64,000 nt of DNA from Cantharellus purpuraceus. Lineage: Eukaryota > Basidiomycota > Agaricomycetes > Cantharellales > Hydnaceae. The DNA lies in the NCBI GenBank assembly GCA_025174535.1, contig JALBUN010000011.1, forward strand, positions 991,835-1,055,834, read 5' to 3'. The position numbers were made by a program, and so were the translations under genes. The notes beneath the pieces were generated by a model. The model saw only the letters and a program-made list of their open reading frames with translations, did not search any database and had not been told where the DNA came from. This document shows positions 10,909 through 23,423 of the stretch, piece after piece (the first letter of the stretch is position 1; each line of letters starts with the position of its first letter).

Positions 10909-13574
10909 GGCGAAGCGTCAAGTACCTGGTCGTTATCAGTTGGACGTAAATTATGTGTTGGCGGTGCGAAGCAAGGATGGGGGGCGTGGCTAGTGCAGTG
11001 TGACGTATGTGACCCTCCTGTTGCCTTGTCACCCTCTCACACTGGCACCTGGAGACCAGCTAGAAGAGACACTACGTTTCCTTTCAAAATAATTGACAAC
11101 AACTCCTTCAGTCTCAATGTAAGAATTGGATGTTGCGGCTCATCCAAGTTTCTCAGCAGCTGAGTCTAACAAATCTAGCATCGGATGTTTCGGCGTGCTG
11201 GTACAGCCTAAGTCACGGTGTAATCACGAAGAAACATCCGCGCCACTCTAACTGGTATCACGGGTGATATCAGGTAAATCGCTGCAAACTAAAGGTGTCT
11301 CAACTTCTATTTCCGACATTTGAAGCGATTGGAGTTCATGCGAGGACCGTTCTTGCCTTTCGTACGTTCTGTGCCAAAGGTTGCGGTGCTAGCGTTAGTG
11401 ATCTGCAGTTGAATAAAAGTGGGAGACCACAGATTCTGTTGCAGGCTCCAGATCAGTACATATCGAACCAACGTTTTACGGCGAGATCCAGTTGCTCATA
11501 GAATGGTTAGACTTGCGACAATTGCCTATGCGCGCCATTTGGTGCATCTTATGTGGTTTCAACGGAAAGTTGGTTCAACTGCCCCCATCATCACCCTGCG
11601 CCACACAGTGATGTATAAACCTGCACTTGGATGTCGATGTCGTTCATAAAACTTTCCTTTTAAAGAGCCGAGCCATAATATGCAAGTAATGTATTTCCAA
11701 GATAGATGGACCCGAGGGACTCTGACAGGTTAAGCGAGTCTTTCCACTTCGATAAAAGCATTCTCTGGAAGTCAAGATAGCCTCTGACGCAAGTGACGTC
11801 AACTTGCATTGTCTCAATTTGATCATCTATGAGGAAACGGAAGTTTAATAATAACCGATTGTGCTTTGCCGACGTATGTGACATTCCTCAGAGTATAATA
11901 TATGCGCTATCGGCGACGATATAGCATTGAGTTGGCGGAGATGCTCATAGAGCATAGCGTGTCATGAAATCGTGGTGCAGACAGGCAAGAGACTGTCTCA
12001 GGGTCCGAGGGGGCCATGAACTTGGTGTTTTCTTGATGACACCCACAGCAAAGAGTAGATTGTAATCATTGATCACCGGGGACTTCCCAGGCTGCATTAA
12101 AACAGCTAAACAGATTCCAAGTTGTATCTGTCATGCACCTTGCGTGGGTTTATGCCAACGTCAGCCGGTACAATTATCATGCGGTACCGTTGGATTGCAG
12201 CTGTTAAGGCACAAATCTAAACATATCGTCATGAGTACTAAACGCTTGTGCTTCAAAAACAGTAACTATCACCCACTTTTGCTGACCAGTTGAACACTGA
12301 TACAATTTCTCTTGGAGCTTTAACAAAGTGGACGAAGCTGTGGATCGCCGAATACTGTTGACCATGATGCATTGATGCGCATGTTGACCCGTTCGGAACC
12401 GAGTAGTAGCTGATCAGAGATTACCCGGTATCCACATTTGCCCCTGGAAGAACTGCTCTTTCATTAACGCTCCATGCCAAAGCACTCAATTCGCTTTTCG
12501 CACGTGTATTTCATTTTGAGACGTCACCGTGGACGAGTAGGAGCCTGCTCCGGACCAAGTCTGTCAGCCTTCGCATTTGGCCGTAAGACTGTGCAGTACG
12601 TACCTCGCGGTGATGTCAGGCAATCTTCAGGTACAAAATTACAGAGAGTTGATCTGGATCAATATTTCAATGGTAATGGGTAAGATGGGTTCCGACCTAT
12701 GTGCATGATCCTAACTTTGGGCTTCGTATTTCCCCGTGTTCTGACGTAGATCTCATACCAAATTTGATTCCAAGGGCTATTGAATCAATCATCTCTCCGA
12801 CCAGAGAGCATCTGGAGTTGACGCCCTTGGTGCATGATTTTGTGCATGATTTTCACCGCTCGGGCTTGAAGACACCATGGACTCGTTTCCATAGCGCATG
12901 ATATGAACGCTTGACTGGCGCGGCACTCTTCAGAGACGACTGGATCATGTTTCAAGCGTTGGATCTAAAAGCTGATGCTTATCAGCCAGTCCGAGGACAG
13001 CCAAATGACAGACGTGTGGATCCGTACTCGGGCGGCATACCGTTCTTGGCCTTTCTTAATAAACTCCCACACTGTACCACGGGCGTGTTTTAAGACCATG
13101 TTCCGAGTATTAGTGCGCCGACGCGATCGGAGCCTTCAAGTCAGTCAAACCCACGTTCAGGCCAACAACTAAATGTCATCTTTGGTTTTTAATTAGATAC
13201 GCCCAAACACAAACCCGCAGCAGCGCCCGGGTTGCCGACGAAAGAAGAGCTCCAATTGCCGCGGCGTGCGACGTTTCAACGAGCAGGTGTCTTCTTTGCT
13301 GGCCGGTTTGCATCTTACACATACATCTATTGCCCGCTTTGGCATTCCGCGCTTTAATTGGTAGGCAGAACCTGTGCCCCACTGCGCCAAATGCCTGTCT
13401 TGTGAACTTCTCGCCATGCGGCACCCTACGTAGCACCCCTGTCTAGGTTGAGAAGATTTATTCATATTCCAACTGCACAGATGGGACTTTCCTTTGCTGC
13501 TGCTGTACTGCTGTTTAGCCCCCCACACCCCGCGTCCCCAGAGGGTCCCCTTCCGGTTCCATTCTCGATTCAAG
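10909..13574. other. Intergenic region without recognised gene
   Basis: The first few hundred bases should hold the glucan synthase promoter. I see no TATA box, but a CRE-like TGACGTA lies near 11002. Short frames of 60-76 codons occur on both strands without family resemblance. A 19-base near-palindrome centred on GACGTC sits at 11789. A tandem GTGCATGATTTT pair is at about 12829-12852. Nothing else is supported. Confidence 0.5.
11789..11807. repeat. Near-perfect palindrome with a TGACGTCA core
   Basis: GCAAGT-GACGTC-A-ACTTGC forms inverted arms of six bases around a palindromic GACGTC and contains the full CRE/bZIP octamer TGACGTCA. It could bind a bZIP dimer, but no gene start is nearby to anchor it. 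Confidence 0.4.
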
Positions 13575-15687
13575 ATGTCGCACTTTGACAATACCTTGGG
13601 CGCATTGCTGATGTCCCTCATGGTCTCTTTAACTTTATATGGGATCACGCTTGTACAGACATATGTAGGTACAAATCTTGCGTGCACAGGTCGCACCCCT
13701 TGAAATCCTGGTTTTGAGATGTACTACACAACGTACAGTGACGATAGGCGACATATAAAGTGCTTGGTACGCGCAATTTCGTCTCTGATGCGCCGTGCTA
13801 CGTTTGTGATATAACACTCTGTAACACAGGTTTTGTCGCTTCTGTGAGTCCTACACTGACAACGCGGTTGGGCTGGTTGATTTAGTGGCTGCTTCTCAAC
13901 GGACTAGGCTGCTTGACACGCTTGGTGGGTGATGCGTCGCGTCCAATTTCTGTGCATGACAATGTGGATTTACGAACGGACCAGAGTCAATCTTCATATC
14001 ACACGCCGTGTATGTACTGCTCGTGTCGCGGTATGGAGAACCAGCAGGCCTTATGCACGCCTTCGAGAATACATGGTTAGTCCCGTTTTTGCTTCATTTC
14101 TCGATTTTGACAACATGCATTTGTATAGGACTATTAGCGTACGCACTCCCGCACAGTCTTTTACCATATCTATCATCGCTCACGTCAAATATTTAACAGG
14201 GTTCGATCCTAGTGACTGTGAGCAGCAATACATTATACAAAATGAGCCACACACTGACGGTGAATGATCGCGTTCCACAGTGCTTGATTGCCTTTTTGGC
14301 CCAAGCGTCAGTTCTTCGTGCCTCAAACAATGGTAACATCTGATTACTGCCTCAGTTTCTTGGCTCACAGGGTATGGATGTGTGAGTGTTCCCTCCTCCG
14401 TAGCACAATATGGGTGGATATTGAACTTAGATATGATATCAGTGAGCGGGAAGAATTGGATTTTGACTGGCGTGATTGTGAGTGTTAACCTCTATCTACC
14501 TCAGCATATGGGACACATGTTCACAGTGGTCATCCAGGCTCTGTTCTCGCTTGTGCAAATAGGTAATACTCTCTAAAAGTGAGTATCTTAAAGGCATACT
14601 TACATCGCGGGGTCTTTTGAAATAACAGCGTTTACACTCAGTACGTATCTTCTTCGTCTCTGCACGATAACACGGCACCTACTTATACATCAATCATGCA
14701 GTCGTGGGCGTCATGTGGTATGTCATTCACCACCAGAGCACTGGCTGGTCGAGTAATGTGTGCTTGTTCTTTTCCAGCATACTGGACAAGACCCTGTTCG
14801 TAAAATTGAACCAGATGAAGGTGATACATTCCTGCTAGCTTGTCGAGTACCCGTTGCTGAGTTTCCATAGTGGATGCTTCTCGTCCCATATAGCTGTGCG
14901 GCCGTCTGTGATACGGTGATATCCGCATCTCTATGCTGGTTTTTATACTGGACACCCACGTACTTTGAGAGGTATTGCTCTCTCCAAATCACATCGGAGA
15001 AACGCCGATTTATTTCACCTCGCAGGACTCAACTTCTCATCAATAAATTAATTTTATATACCGTGAACACGAGTTTATGGACAACGTAAGCACTGCACCC
15101 AGCTTTCCCTAGCACGACACGCACATACCCTGTGTAGAACATGCGTACTATTAGATCTCATATTGTTCCTCGTGTGGCCGTCCAACCTGATCTACGTAGG
15201 CGTGTTCTTCTGGCTAAGTAAATGTGAGCGGCACGCGCACATGTTGACAAGCAGCTGGTCAACTCAACCCATCCTCCTCACAGTGTATACCAATTCCCTA
15301 CTCGGCATGTAAATTCACCCCCCCCTCTCCTCCAATCCTACCCCACATTCACACACTTCACTCATAGCCTCAACACACGAAAGAACCTCCGCAGCACCAT
15401 GCACACCACCTTCGACATAATTGACCTCGGAAGCACGTTCCCCGTTTCGGGGTGCACCATCCCGCGCATCGTAGTCAACCCTTCCACTGCTACCACCACC
15501 ACAACCGCCGAAAATAGTGTTATTCGCCTCCCAGGAACTGGCCGAGATGTGAGCACGGTTCTTTTGATCTACAGTCTCCTCACTCATGATACCATGGTTG
15601 CGTTTTATGTATCCATCACTACAGGCCACCCAATCATGCGACTGCCGAGGTCGTCAAAGTGATCTAGCGGATGAGAAAGGCGTCTGA
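13575..15687 (+). CDS. DUF6534-type multi-pass membrane protein, possibly degenerating
   Basis: Exon-sized pieces in the right order match the basidiomycete DUF6534 family of seven-helix-like membrane proteins of unknown function. The N terminus reads MSHFDNTLGALLMSLMVS (13575), followed by a LLDTL-ESIFISHAVY junction (exons ending 13924 and starting 13985). Next come CLIAFLAQA (about 14280), SGKNWILTGVI, VVIQALFSLVQI, DTVISASLCWFLY (about 14905), INKLILYTVNTSL, LIYVGVFFWLSK and YTNSLLGILNTRKNLRS. The cytoplasmic tail ends at 15662, or at 15687 if an intron with a GTGAGC donor (15551) and CTACAG acceptor is removed. Two places resist modelling: after QTYV the expected next exon shows an in-frame TGA (LKSWF-stop), and the AQAS segment shifts frame where the family has Phe-Phe. 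The gene is therefore either mis-modelled by me or decaying. A stop-free minus-strand frame over its 5' end is a shadow. Confidence 0.6.
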
Positions 15688-16495
15688 TGATTTACATATA
15701 GCAGCACTCAGTCCGGTACTGGGGTTTTGGGATTTACTTCTGATTCTTACAAAATAAACATTTGCTGCACTCACCAAAAGCTCTTCTCTTATGAAGTTCG
15801 ACCATCCCGTGTCGGACGAAACCGGCTACACGCAACTTGCCGAGAGCACACAGTGCCCATCATATATATACACACAGCCTTTGCTTCTGCTGGCTCGATT
15901 GAGCGAGACGCTCTGGCTAACTTTCTTCCTATCTCTCAGCTCTCCTGCTCCTTTCTTTCTTCACAAAGGTTCACAGCGAGCATGTAAGAAAAGCACACCT
16001 TCATGACTGAACAAACTCAAACATTTATGCACGAACGCCAGCAAAAACACCATTTCACATTGAGACTCGACGGTGTTTCAACAGCAATCCAAGATACAAA
16101 GCCCCAGTCAACAAGATGCAAATCCAATCCGAGAACAAAACAAAACAAAGCAAAGAGCACAGAGCAAGACTCGGAAAATTGCAAGGACAACAAATAGACA
16201 AAATAGCACACTTCAATATCACACAAGATAACACCGAGATTCCGTCACCTCGGAAAGGAAAGCCCAGTAATACCAAGCATGAGAAAATAGTCACCCGAAG
16301 ATGCAGAGACCACGTCGTCGGGAGAGGTCATAGTGACCGGAGAACCCATGTGCCTCAACAATTGGATGCTCGCATCCGATAGGGGGGTTTTATGTATGAA
16401 ACCTTGCCGCAACGCACACGTCATTCGGGTGCAGAACAAGTTCAAGTTTTGTAACGCCTTCGCTTGCGTGCTTATCGCACCACTCGACTGACACT
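15688..16495. other. Intergenic spacer, no gene seen
   Basis: This lies between the 3' ends of two convergent genes. A CATATATATACAC stretch near 15859 and a CT-rich tract (15930-15960) resemble core-promoter pieces but lead to no convincing reading frame. A purine-rich, AACAAAACAAAG-type stretch occupies about 16130-16200. Confidence 0.5.
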
Positions 16496-19133
16496 TCACA
16501 GCTCTGGATGCTGCTGCCACTCATATCGACCAAGAGCTTTCCCAAAATCCCCAAATCGGGTGTCTCCCTCGAGCTCCGTACCGTAGAGGGTCCTCAGTTC
16601 AGGCGGCGAACGTACCACACCATCTTCACCCACTGTAGAGTCAGGCTCTGGAACCTCTGGGACGGTTTCCATCGTTGGGGGACTCCTCAGGGAGATTGAG
16701 AATCTGCGGGTTGGTGTGATACCAGTGCGAGGACTGGCACCTGGAGCTCGTGGAGGGGTGAGGTAGGGGTTGTACCTGTCATCACGCTCCCTACGACCGC
16801 CGGCACGAAATGTGTAATTCCTAGAGGATCCAGGCGGTGGTGCAGTTGATGATGATGCCTGGCTCTGCCTGCCACCTGGCGTGGCAGGCGGCTCCACACT
16901 ATCGCCACGTCGATCTGGAGTCACCATTGCCTCAAACCTCCATGGCTCTCCCAACGTAGGAGTGGCGAACTGAGTGGATCGTTCAAGGATGTCCTGAGCG
17001 TCCCGTGCGTTGGGAGGGGTAGAAGGCGTGCCAGGCAGACCGGTAGTTGGGGCAGTTGGAGTCATTGGGCAAGACAGTGTCGCAGGAGGGGGTGCCGGAT
17101 TCAAGGGGAAGGGCAATTGAGAGCTTTGGGGATAGAAGACAGGTGGAAGGCTGCTGAAGAAGGCAGGGTCATGAATGTCCACCGTTCCGTGACCCCTCTC
17201 TGCACCTGAGGTGAACATGCCACCTACTGTCTGGGAAGGAGTGCGTGGGGCAGCTTCGAGAAAACTCGTTGCACGGTGACTCGATGGTCCCGCTATAGCG
17301 CCCGACCTCGATGCACCGGCTCCCTCCACCACGGACTCATCTTTGTCCAGGCAGAGGTACGCATCCCCATCTTGCGTTCTTGGAAGAGGGGTAGGAGCAG
17401 GTCGGCCATCTGTGAAAAAGCCAAGCGCGGGGTCGGATCGGCGTTGCTGTGGAGTAGATGTAGACGATGGTCCTCCAGGACCATCCTGAAATGGGAGGGG
17501 GGGGACATCATCTTGGACATCTATGTGAAGACGTTGCTTCTTCTTTTGAGGTCTAATGACGCGATATATCGCCTCAAGCTCAGCATCTTGGCGTTGAGTT
17601 TGAGTGCCGCCATTGGCGGCTATGTCAGTTAGGCTGACGTCTGGGGTCTCACTACGAGCACGTTTGCCAAGAGTAGGCTGCGACGGTGAAGGATCTGGAA
17701 GGTCATCCGGATGAATGGTGCGTTTATTACTAGCGCAATATGAAAGATCAACATGGCTACTCAATTTCCAGGAAAAACGACTTACGGTGTAACTGCGGCT
17801 GTAAGAGTAGTTGCCTCCGTCTTCGTATCCTTCTCCAATTCATCGGGACGGCCGGGAGAATGGATAATAACACTGGACATGGAGGCATCTTTGGGAGCCT
17901 CTCCACGGTCCCGGAGCTTCTCCTCCAGTTCTAAGACTCGTTCCTTCAAAGCTCCGTTTTCGACTGCGAGGCCCTTGACGTGCACCTCAAGGCTAGTCGT
18001 GCGATTTTTCAACTCTGCATGCATTTTTGTCCACTGCACCACGTCCGCCTCGAGATTCTGCCGGGCGACCACAAGACGCTGTATCTCATCCTGCAAAATG
18101 GGAATCTGGGCCACAGACGCCTTAAGATTTGGGACATCTGCAATGGCGGACTCAAGGAGAGATAGGCGAGCATCTAGATTCGGAGTCTCCAATTGAATGA
18201 CGCGGGATTCCAGGGCGGAGAGTTGTGTAGAAGGTAAGGAGTGGGACGGGTGTGAAGGTGTAGGAGTAGGAAGGTGGGAGAGCTGCTCGTCGGGCAATCC
18301 GGGTGCGACGTGTTGAATTGGTGAAAGTGGACGAACAGATGACGGACGCGAGACTGTTCAAGGTTGCTTAGGTCTCCGAATTGATCAAATTAGCGAGTTA
18401 ACTGTACCTTTATTTTCATTTGAAATATTGAGATCATTGTTGGTTGAAACTTCCTTAGGTCCAACCTCTTCTTCTATGTGTAGCATAACTTATACGTCAA
18501 TGCTCGGGGAGGGTATTCGGCAACGAACGTACCTTCTTCTGGGATTGGATCTTCTTGCAGCATGGCACTAGCCTTAGCCCTGCGTCCTGACGCGCGACTG
18601 GATACCCTTGTGATGTTCCTTGCTCCACTCCCGCCGGCGAGGACAGGCCGGCCTTTGCCTAGGCGAACCTGGAGGTCCTTGGCTTTCCTGCGGGTAGTAG
18701 GAGCAGCAACTGGCACATCCGCAACAGACTCTGCGTCAGTATTTGACTCGGACGGCTGGAGGGCAGTTTTCTTGACGGCGATCTCAGTAGTCTTGGACAC
18801 GGGGGGCTGTACGGAGCTTAGGCGGGACCTTGGTGGCTGAGAGATTACGCGCTCGGAAGTGGATCGATGGGGACGAGGAACTTCCTTGCCACTAGAAGAA
18901 AGACTCGATGAGGTGGAGTTACTCAAAGTGGACGACGACCACACATACCTGACTTGATCGCATAGAGCATTGATCATCTCATCGGTTCGCATGTTTGCCT
19001 TGATGTTGTTCACCTGGTGTGTATTAGTATGTGAGGGTAGCGAGTGGCGAATAGAGATGAGTACCTTGCACAGTTTTTGGATATCAATGCGCGACATTGA
19101 CTCAAGGTTCTGTCTGTTGGGGATGGGGTCCAT
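16496..19133 (-). CDS. SAP-like, coiled-coil, low-complexity nuclear-type protein of unknown function
   Basis: Six exons give 786 residues: 19133-19065, 19013-18949, 18891-18533, 18473-18408, 18353-17786 and 17729-16496. Residues about 1-45 (MDPIPNRQNLESMSRIDIQK, then NNIKANMRTDEMINAL) read as a SAP-like helix-extended-helix, a DNA/RNA-binding fold. A Ser/Arg/Lys-rich linker follows with basic clusters such as TTRRKAKDLQVRLGKGR. Residues about 225-335 form a heptad-rich coiled coil (LESRVIQLE ... ENGALKERVLELEEKLRDRG). The C-terminal 410 residues are Pro/Ser/Thr-rich with KRARSE and RPQKKKQR basic motifs, plausible nuclear signals, and several TP/SP phospho-site-like motifs. No named family is recognised. 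The start is the first ATG of a frame that fits the SAP motif; an upstream in-frame extension looks non-coding. Chromatin or cell-cycle work is only an inference. Confidence 0.8.
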
Positions 19134-21600
19134 CGTAGCTGCTTGTGCGCTATTGATGGTAAAGGATGGTTGAAGATTGCGAGAAGCCAGCGTATCGAAA
19201 AGGGAGCTGATTGGCTTTGTAGAGTGGGGATGATGGTGGTTCAGGTTAGAGAGTAGTTTGAACCAACGCGCGGAGTCACGTGACTTTATGCGAAACAATG
19301 AGCTAGCTCCGCTTTCCAACTCCGAAGCTCCGTCGTTTTCCAGCACAGCATTGCCGCCCTGGATCAGATATTGCTTTTCGAGGGGCATAAGTATCCGTAA
19401 TCCGAGCAGACAAAAACCTCCGTTTAACCCCGTCAAATTTCATTTCCGCCCGATTTCAAGCTGTCTCTTCCATGTGTGCTGCAAAGCTGGCCGTCCGTGA
19501 TTTCGTGTTGTTTGCTGTAGGTTTTCATTCACTTTACGACTTATTTAAGGTGAATCGATCAGCTCTTCTGGGACATGATCGTATGTAGGTTGAATGTCGC
19601 CTTTCATGCCGGCCACCACTTTTAATGCGCAGGTCCGGCCGGAACCAAAACTTCAAGAACCTTTCTGGCGACCAATCTATCTGGAAGCATTCGACTCTTG
19701 AAAACATGACTGCTGCTTTCCGCTTTATGAACCTGACACGGCAGTCTCCACTCAACATCTCCATTCTTCCATGGGCACACCGTCCCAGACTCATTATTCA
19801 TTCACCACTCGGATCCTCTATTGACCGGGTGGCGTGTGCGTAGTCATCCCACACCACCAGTAGCGGTGCGGATTTGCGATATGAAGATGGTCACAATCGA
19901 ATTCCAATGTCCAAAAGCAAAGGACATGCTGTATCCTCGTGTAGCGTGAGACACCCGGGCATACTTCTTCCACAAACGTCCAGGTTAATGACCGTTGGTT
20001 CCTAATAGACGATCAAGGGGTGAGTGATGTGAGATTCTAACACAGATACCGTCTCTTGTGAGGTAGGTGAATGATCCTTAGTATAGCAGATGCCTGTATT
20101 TATTAGTGGAATTAAGGTTTGCGTTAATGCTATCGCGCACATCTCAAGGTGAGTCTCTATCTGTTAGATTTATTGTCCAACCTATCAGGGGAATTGGCAC
20201 AAATGGCACTACCAACAATGTCTCATCGCCTCTCCACAACACGAGAGGCTTGCCGCTTTTGTTGCTTATTGTTAGTCATTAGTATTTAGTTGGAGGGTGG
20301 GACTGGAGGGTGCGTTGCATAGATCTCTACACCAGTCTTTGTTAATCGTACAATTTTCTGCGTGTTCTACACCTTTGACACCTCCCTGATCAGAGACGCC
20401 CTACGTGCTCCGCGGAGAGCCAATGACATACCGGTCACCATATAACTGATAAGCAACAGGGGACGTAGGTCATGGATCAAAGCATGCCTGTCAGCCGTCT
20501 TCTGCTTCAGATGGCTTCACCATGCCTTTCACCCGAGTTCGGGTCATAAATATATTTTAACTTTCGGCTTTGGTCGATCCTACAGATCAGACACTTTGCG
20601 CCAGGCCATGAAATTCCAAAACGCTCATCATTGCATAACCTTGGCTGCGCCAATCACAATATGCCTACTGTACCTGGCTGTCCCGGCGCCGGATCCTTTT
20701 TTACTGCGGATTATTTGCTGCTTGCGAGTGATATCTTGGCTTGCACCATCGAATCCACAGACTTCTCAAAGTAGGCACATGTGCCTTTGAGGTCATGATT
20801 GAAGTGCCGGGTCCGTGTAACGCCAGTTATGATTCTGATTCGTTTTCATTCATCTCTCCCCCACCTGTCCCCCCCACTTGTCCTTCCTCCTGCGGGGTCC
20901 TGTTTTTGCCTGCCTCAAGGATCTACAATAGCACAGGTCCCTTCAGGTATCATGATTTTCTCGTTATGAAAGCAAGTCAGGGGTGTCCAACGACTGCATT
21001 GGTTCCCACTGATGTGGTTGTGATAATAATGCACTGGTCAAACCACGCGATCCCTATATGGTTAAATAGACATTACACCCGGGTACTTGTTACTTCATAG
21101 ATCTGTAATCGATAGGAAGCAATTTAATGGCTTGAGGCTGTTTCGAGCCTCATGGGGTGAAGAGAATGGCGATTCTAGGGAGGTGTGCTTTGCAATGGAC
21201 TCACCTCATGACCATGACTCCAGCTCGATACCAAAAAAGGAAAATGCTACATTCTAATCCTGTGCTAATGTGACCACGTTTGGATGGACATTAAAAAGCA
21301 AGGCAGCTGTGATTTCGCAGCTGCAGGGAGAATGATGGTCAGGATCAGATAATAGCTCAGATATCACAAGTCCGTGCTGTCATGAAGCCATTTTCAGAAA
21401 AGCAATAGCAAAAACAAAAAGCCACCCTACCGATTGAGCAAGCGAGCGAAGACGGGGAGGAAACCACGAACAAGAAAGACGCTTTTAAACTCCGAAAACT
21501 CCGCCTCGCCTCTGACTACATAAACTGCAGCTTCACTGCATCTTTGGCCACAACCCTAGTCTCATTCTCATATTCTTAACGTCGATCACTGCCAAGTTCC
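19134..21600. other. Intergenic region between divergent genes
   Basis: It separates the SAP-like gene (-) from the velvet gene (+). It is AT-moderate, with frames of at most 119 codons and no recognisable product. A TACATAAA TATA-like motif is at 21517-21524, about 80 bases before the velvet start, followed by a CT-rich leader (21550-21580). Confidence 0.5.
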
Positions 21601-23066
21601 ATGTATCCGGTAGGAGAGCTCGCTATTGCACATGACGAGCTCACTCTGACATTTGTTCGTCTCCCGGGGACAGTACCATAATCCACTCGGTAACGCTCCG
21701 GTCGGACCGCCAGTAGCGCCCACAGAGGCTTCAGACCGAAGAGACCATAATGACACGCGAATAGGAATGCCGATTCTGTTTGCTTCCGGTCCTTATGCTG
21801 GCCAAACCATCCGGTCAGTCCCACTTTCTGCTCCATGAGCGGGCATTTATGTAGCCTTCCATATATAGGGCGGAGCTTCAAGGCGAGCTTTCTTTATAGT
21901 CAAATTAGTCCCATTGCTCATATCATATTCAGAGGCACAGAAAGCTGATTTGGGGCGAAAGTAGCTCTAAATATTCGAATATCTAGATTGCATGCTCAGA
22001 TTTTATTTCCAGGTTCGCAAAGCGTGATAGAAGACCACTCGACCCGCCGCCTGTTGTACGATTACGAATGCACCAAGTGTTCAATGCCGATACCGACCAC
22101 CCCACTGAACAAGAGATTCCAGCCGAGTATGCGCCGAAACGATTTCTTTAAGCTGTTGTTGATGAATACACCCTGATTTTAATCTCAGACAACTCGAAGT
22201 CGGAGGACTTATCTGCCACGTTGACCTCTATGCGATCCGCCCTACTCCCTATCCTCATTTGAGGGCAGTGGGTCCTTCTGGCGAGGGGTCCTCTGCCCCT
22301 CCAAATTTTGAGCAGGCTACACTGGTTGCTCCTATGCCACCCGCCGAAGATAGTAAAGTTACGGACTCATTGTTTGGTACTACGTTCGCGCATGCTTCCC
22401 AAATCAAAGGTTTGGATGGCGACGAAGTCATCTTTTACGTGTTCTCAGTGTGTATGATGTCTCTTTATTTAATGTAACTCTGACTTTCAGCCACGCAGGA
22501 TCTATCTGTACGAACCGAAGGCTTGTAAGTGACACACCTACATGCGAATGAATTTGGCGCCATCGAACAGCATTCTCTAGATTCATACTACGTTACCGAA
22601 TGTTCGACATATTTAGGCACGTCGCTGTCTCAATCTCCCCTTCAGTAACGTTGATTCCAGTTGATCTGCTCAGCCGAATGGAGGGTTCGGAAGATATTCC
22701 TGTTCTCGCGCAATGTTATAGTGGCCCATTTGCCATATACTCAACTAAAGAGTGCGTTATAATCGACATAGTCACGCTGGTACTGAATGCCCCCCCCCCA
22801 TATAGATTCCCTGGGTTGCGTGCGTCCACGGAGTTGACCAAGGTTCTGTGTACCGGATTATGCGAGTTGGGGTGAAGTTTGCTGACGGTATCACACAGCA
22901 TCTGTCTCGCTACGGTATCCGGGTGAACCTTCGAGAGTCTGAACGAAAACGAAAGACCGTTGAGCCTGCAGCGGAACCGGAAGACACAGATGATGGTCGC
23001 CGGGGCGGAGGTCATGCTGTTTCTACTGAAGCTGTTGATCCGGAGCTGGATGCTGAAGTCACATAA
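21601..23066 (+). CDS. Velvet-domain transcription regulator (VosA/VelC-like)
   Basis: Velvet proteins are fungal DNA-binding factors that couple development and secondary metabolism. Eleven exons close in frame to 302 residues: 21601-21609, 21674-21813, 21869-21882, 21933-21960, 22013-22126, 22189-22447, 22499-22524, 22581-22616, 22674-22751, 22806-22842 and 22899-23066. Diagnostic segments are FASGPYAGQTIR, QKADLGRK, RDRRPLDPPPVVRLRM, GGLICHVDLYAI, VFSDLSVRTEGL, AQCYSGPF-IYSTKEFPGL and ELTKHLSRYGIRVNLRESER. A basic then acidic tail follows (RKRK ... EDTDD). The Pro/Ala-rich insert between the two halves of the domain is common in VosA-like members. Exon 1 encodes only Met-Tyr-Pro. Two introns (21883-21932 and 22617-22673) begin with GC instead of GT; only these choices keep the family sequence and the frame. 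It converges with the dehydrogenase gene. Confidence 0.94.
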
Positions 23067-23423
23067 TCTGCAAATTGTAACGTCGCATGTTCAAGTGTGC
23101 TTGATTTGTTTGGAATTTTTAGGACTACAGGTTGCTAGTTTTTCTTTTTTTCTCTCGCTGTTGTGATCCAATATGCTCTGGAGCTTCTGTTAGTATTGTG
23201 CGGATTTAATACGTAGGCCAACCCACGGGGTCTGATGCATTCTATAAACTCTTAGTGTTCATCGATATACCTTAGTACTAAGAATTATTGCCAGCTATGT
23301 TCGATGGTCTCGGATGTTATGCTGCCAGCAAGCTTAATTTCGATGTTGGAGGGTTGAATATTGCATCGGACAAGGCAATATGATGTAACCATGCTAATCT
23401 GGATGGCTGTAAGTATTGCATGT
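23067..23423. other. Short spacer between convergent genes
   Basis: Shared 3' flank of the velvet (+) and dehydrogenase (-) genes. It is T-rich near 23130-23160. No reading frame or RNA is evident. Confidence 0.6.

Noticed and set aside
13193..13696. 167-codon minus-strand frame
   Set aside because: It lies opposite the first exon of the DUF6534 gene, whose sense translation matches a real family.
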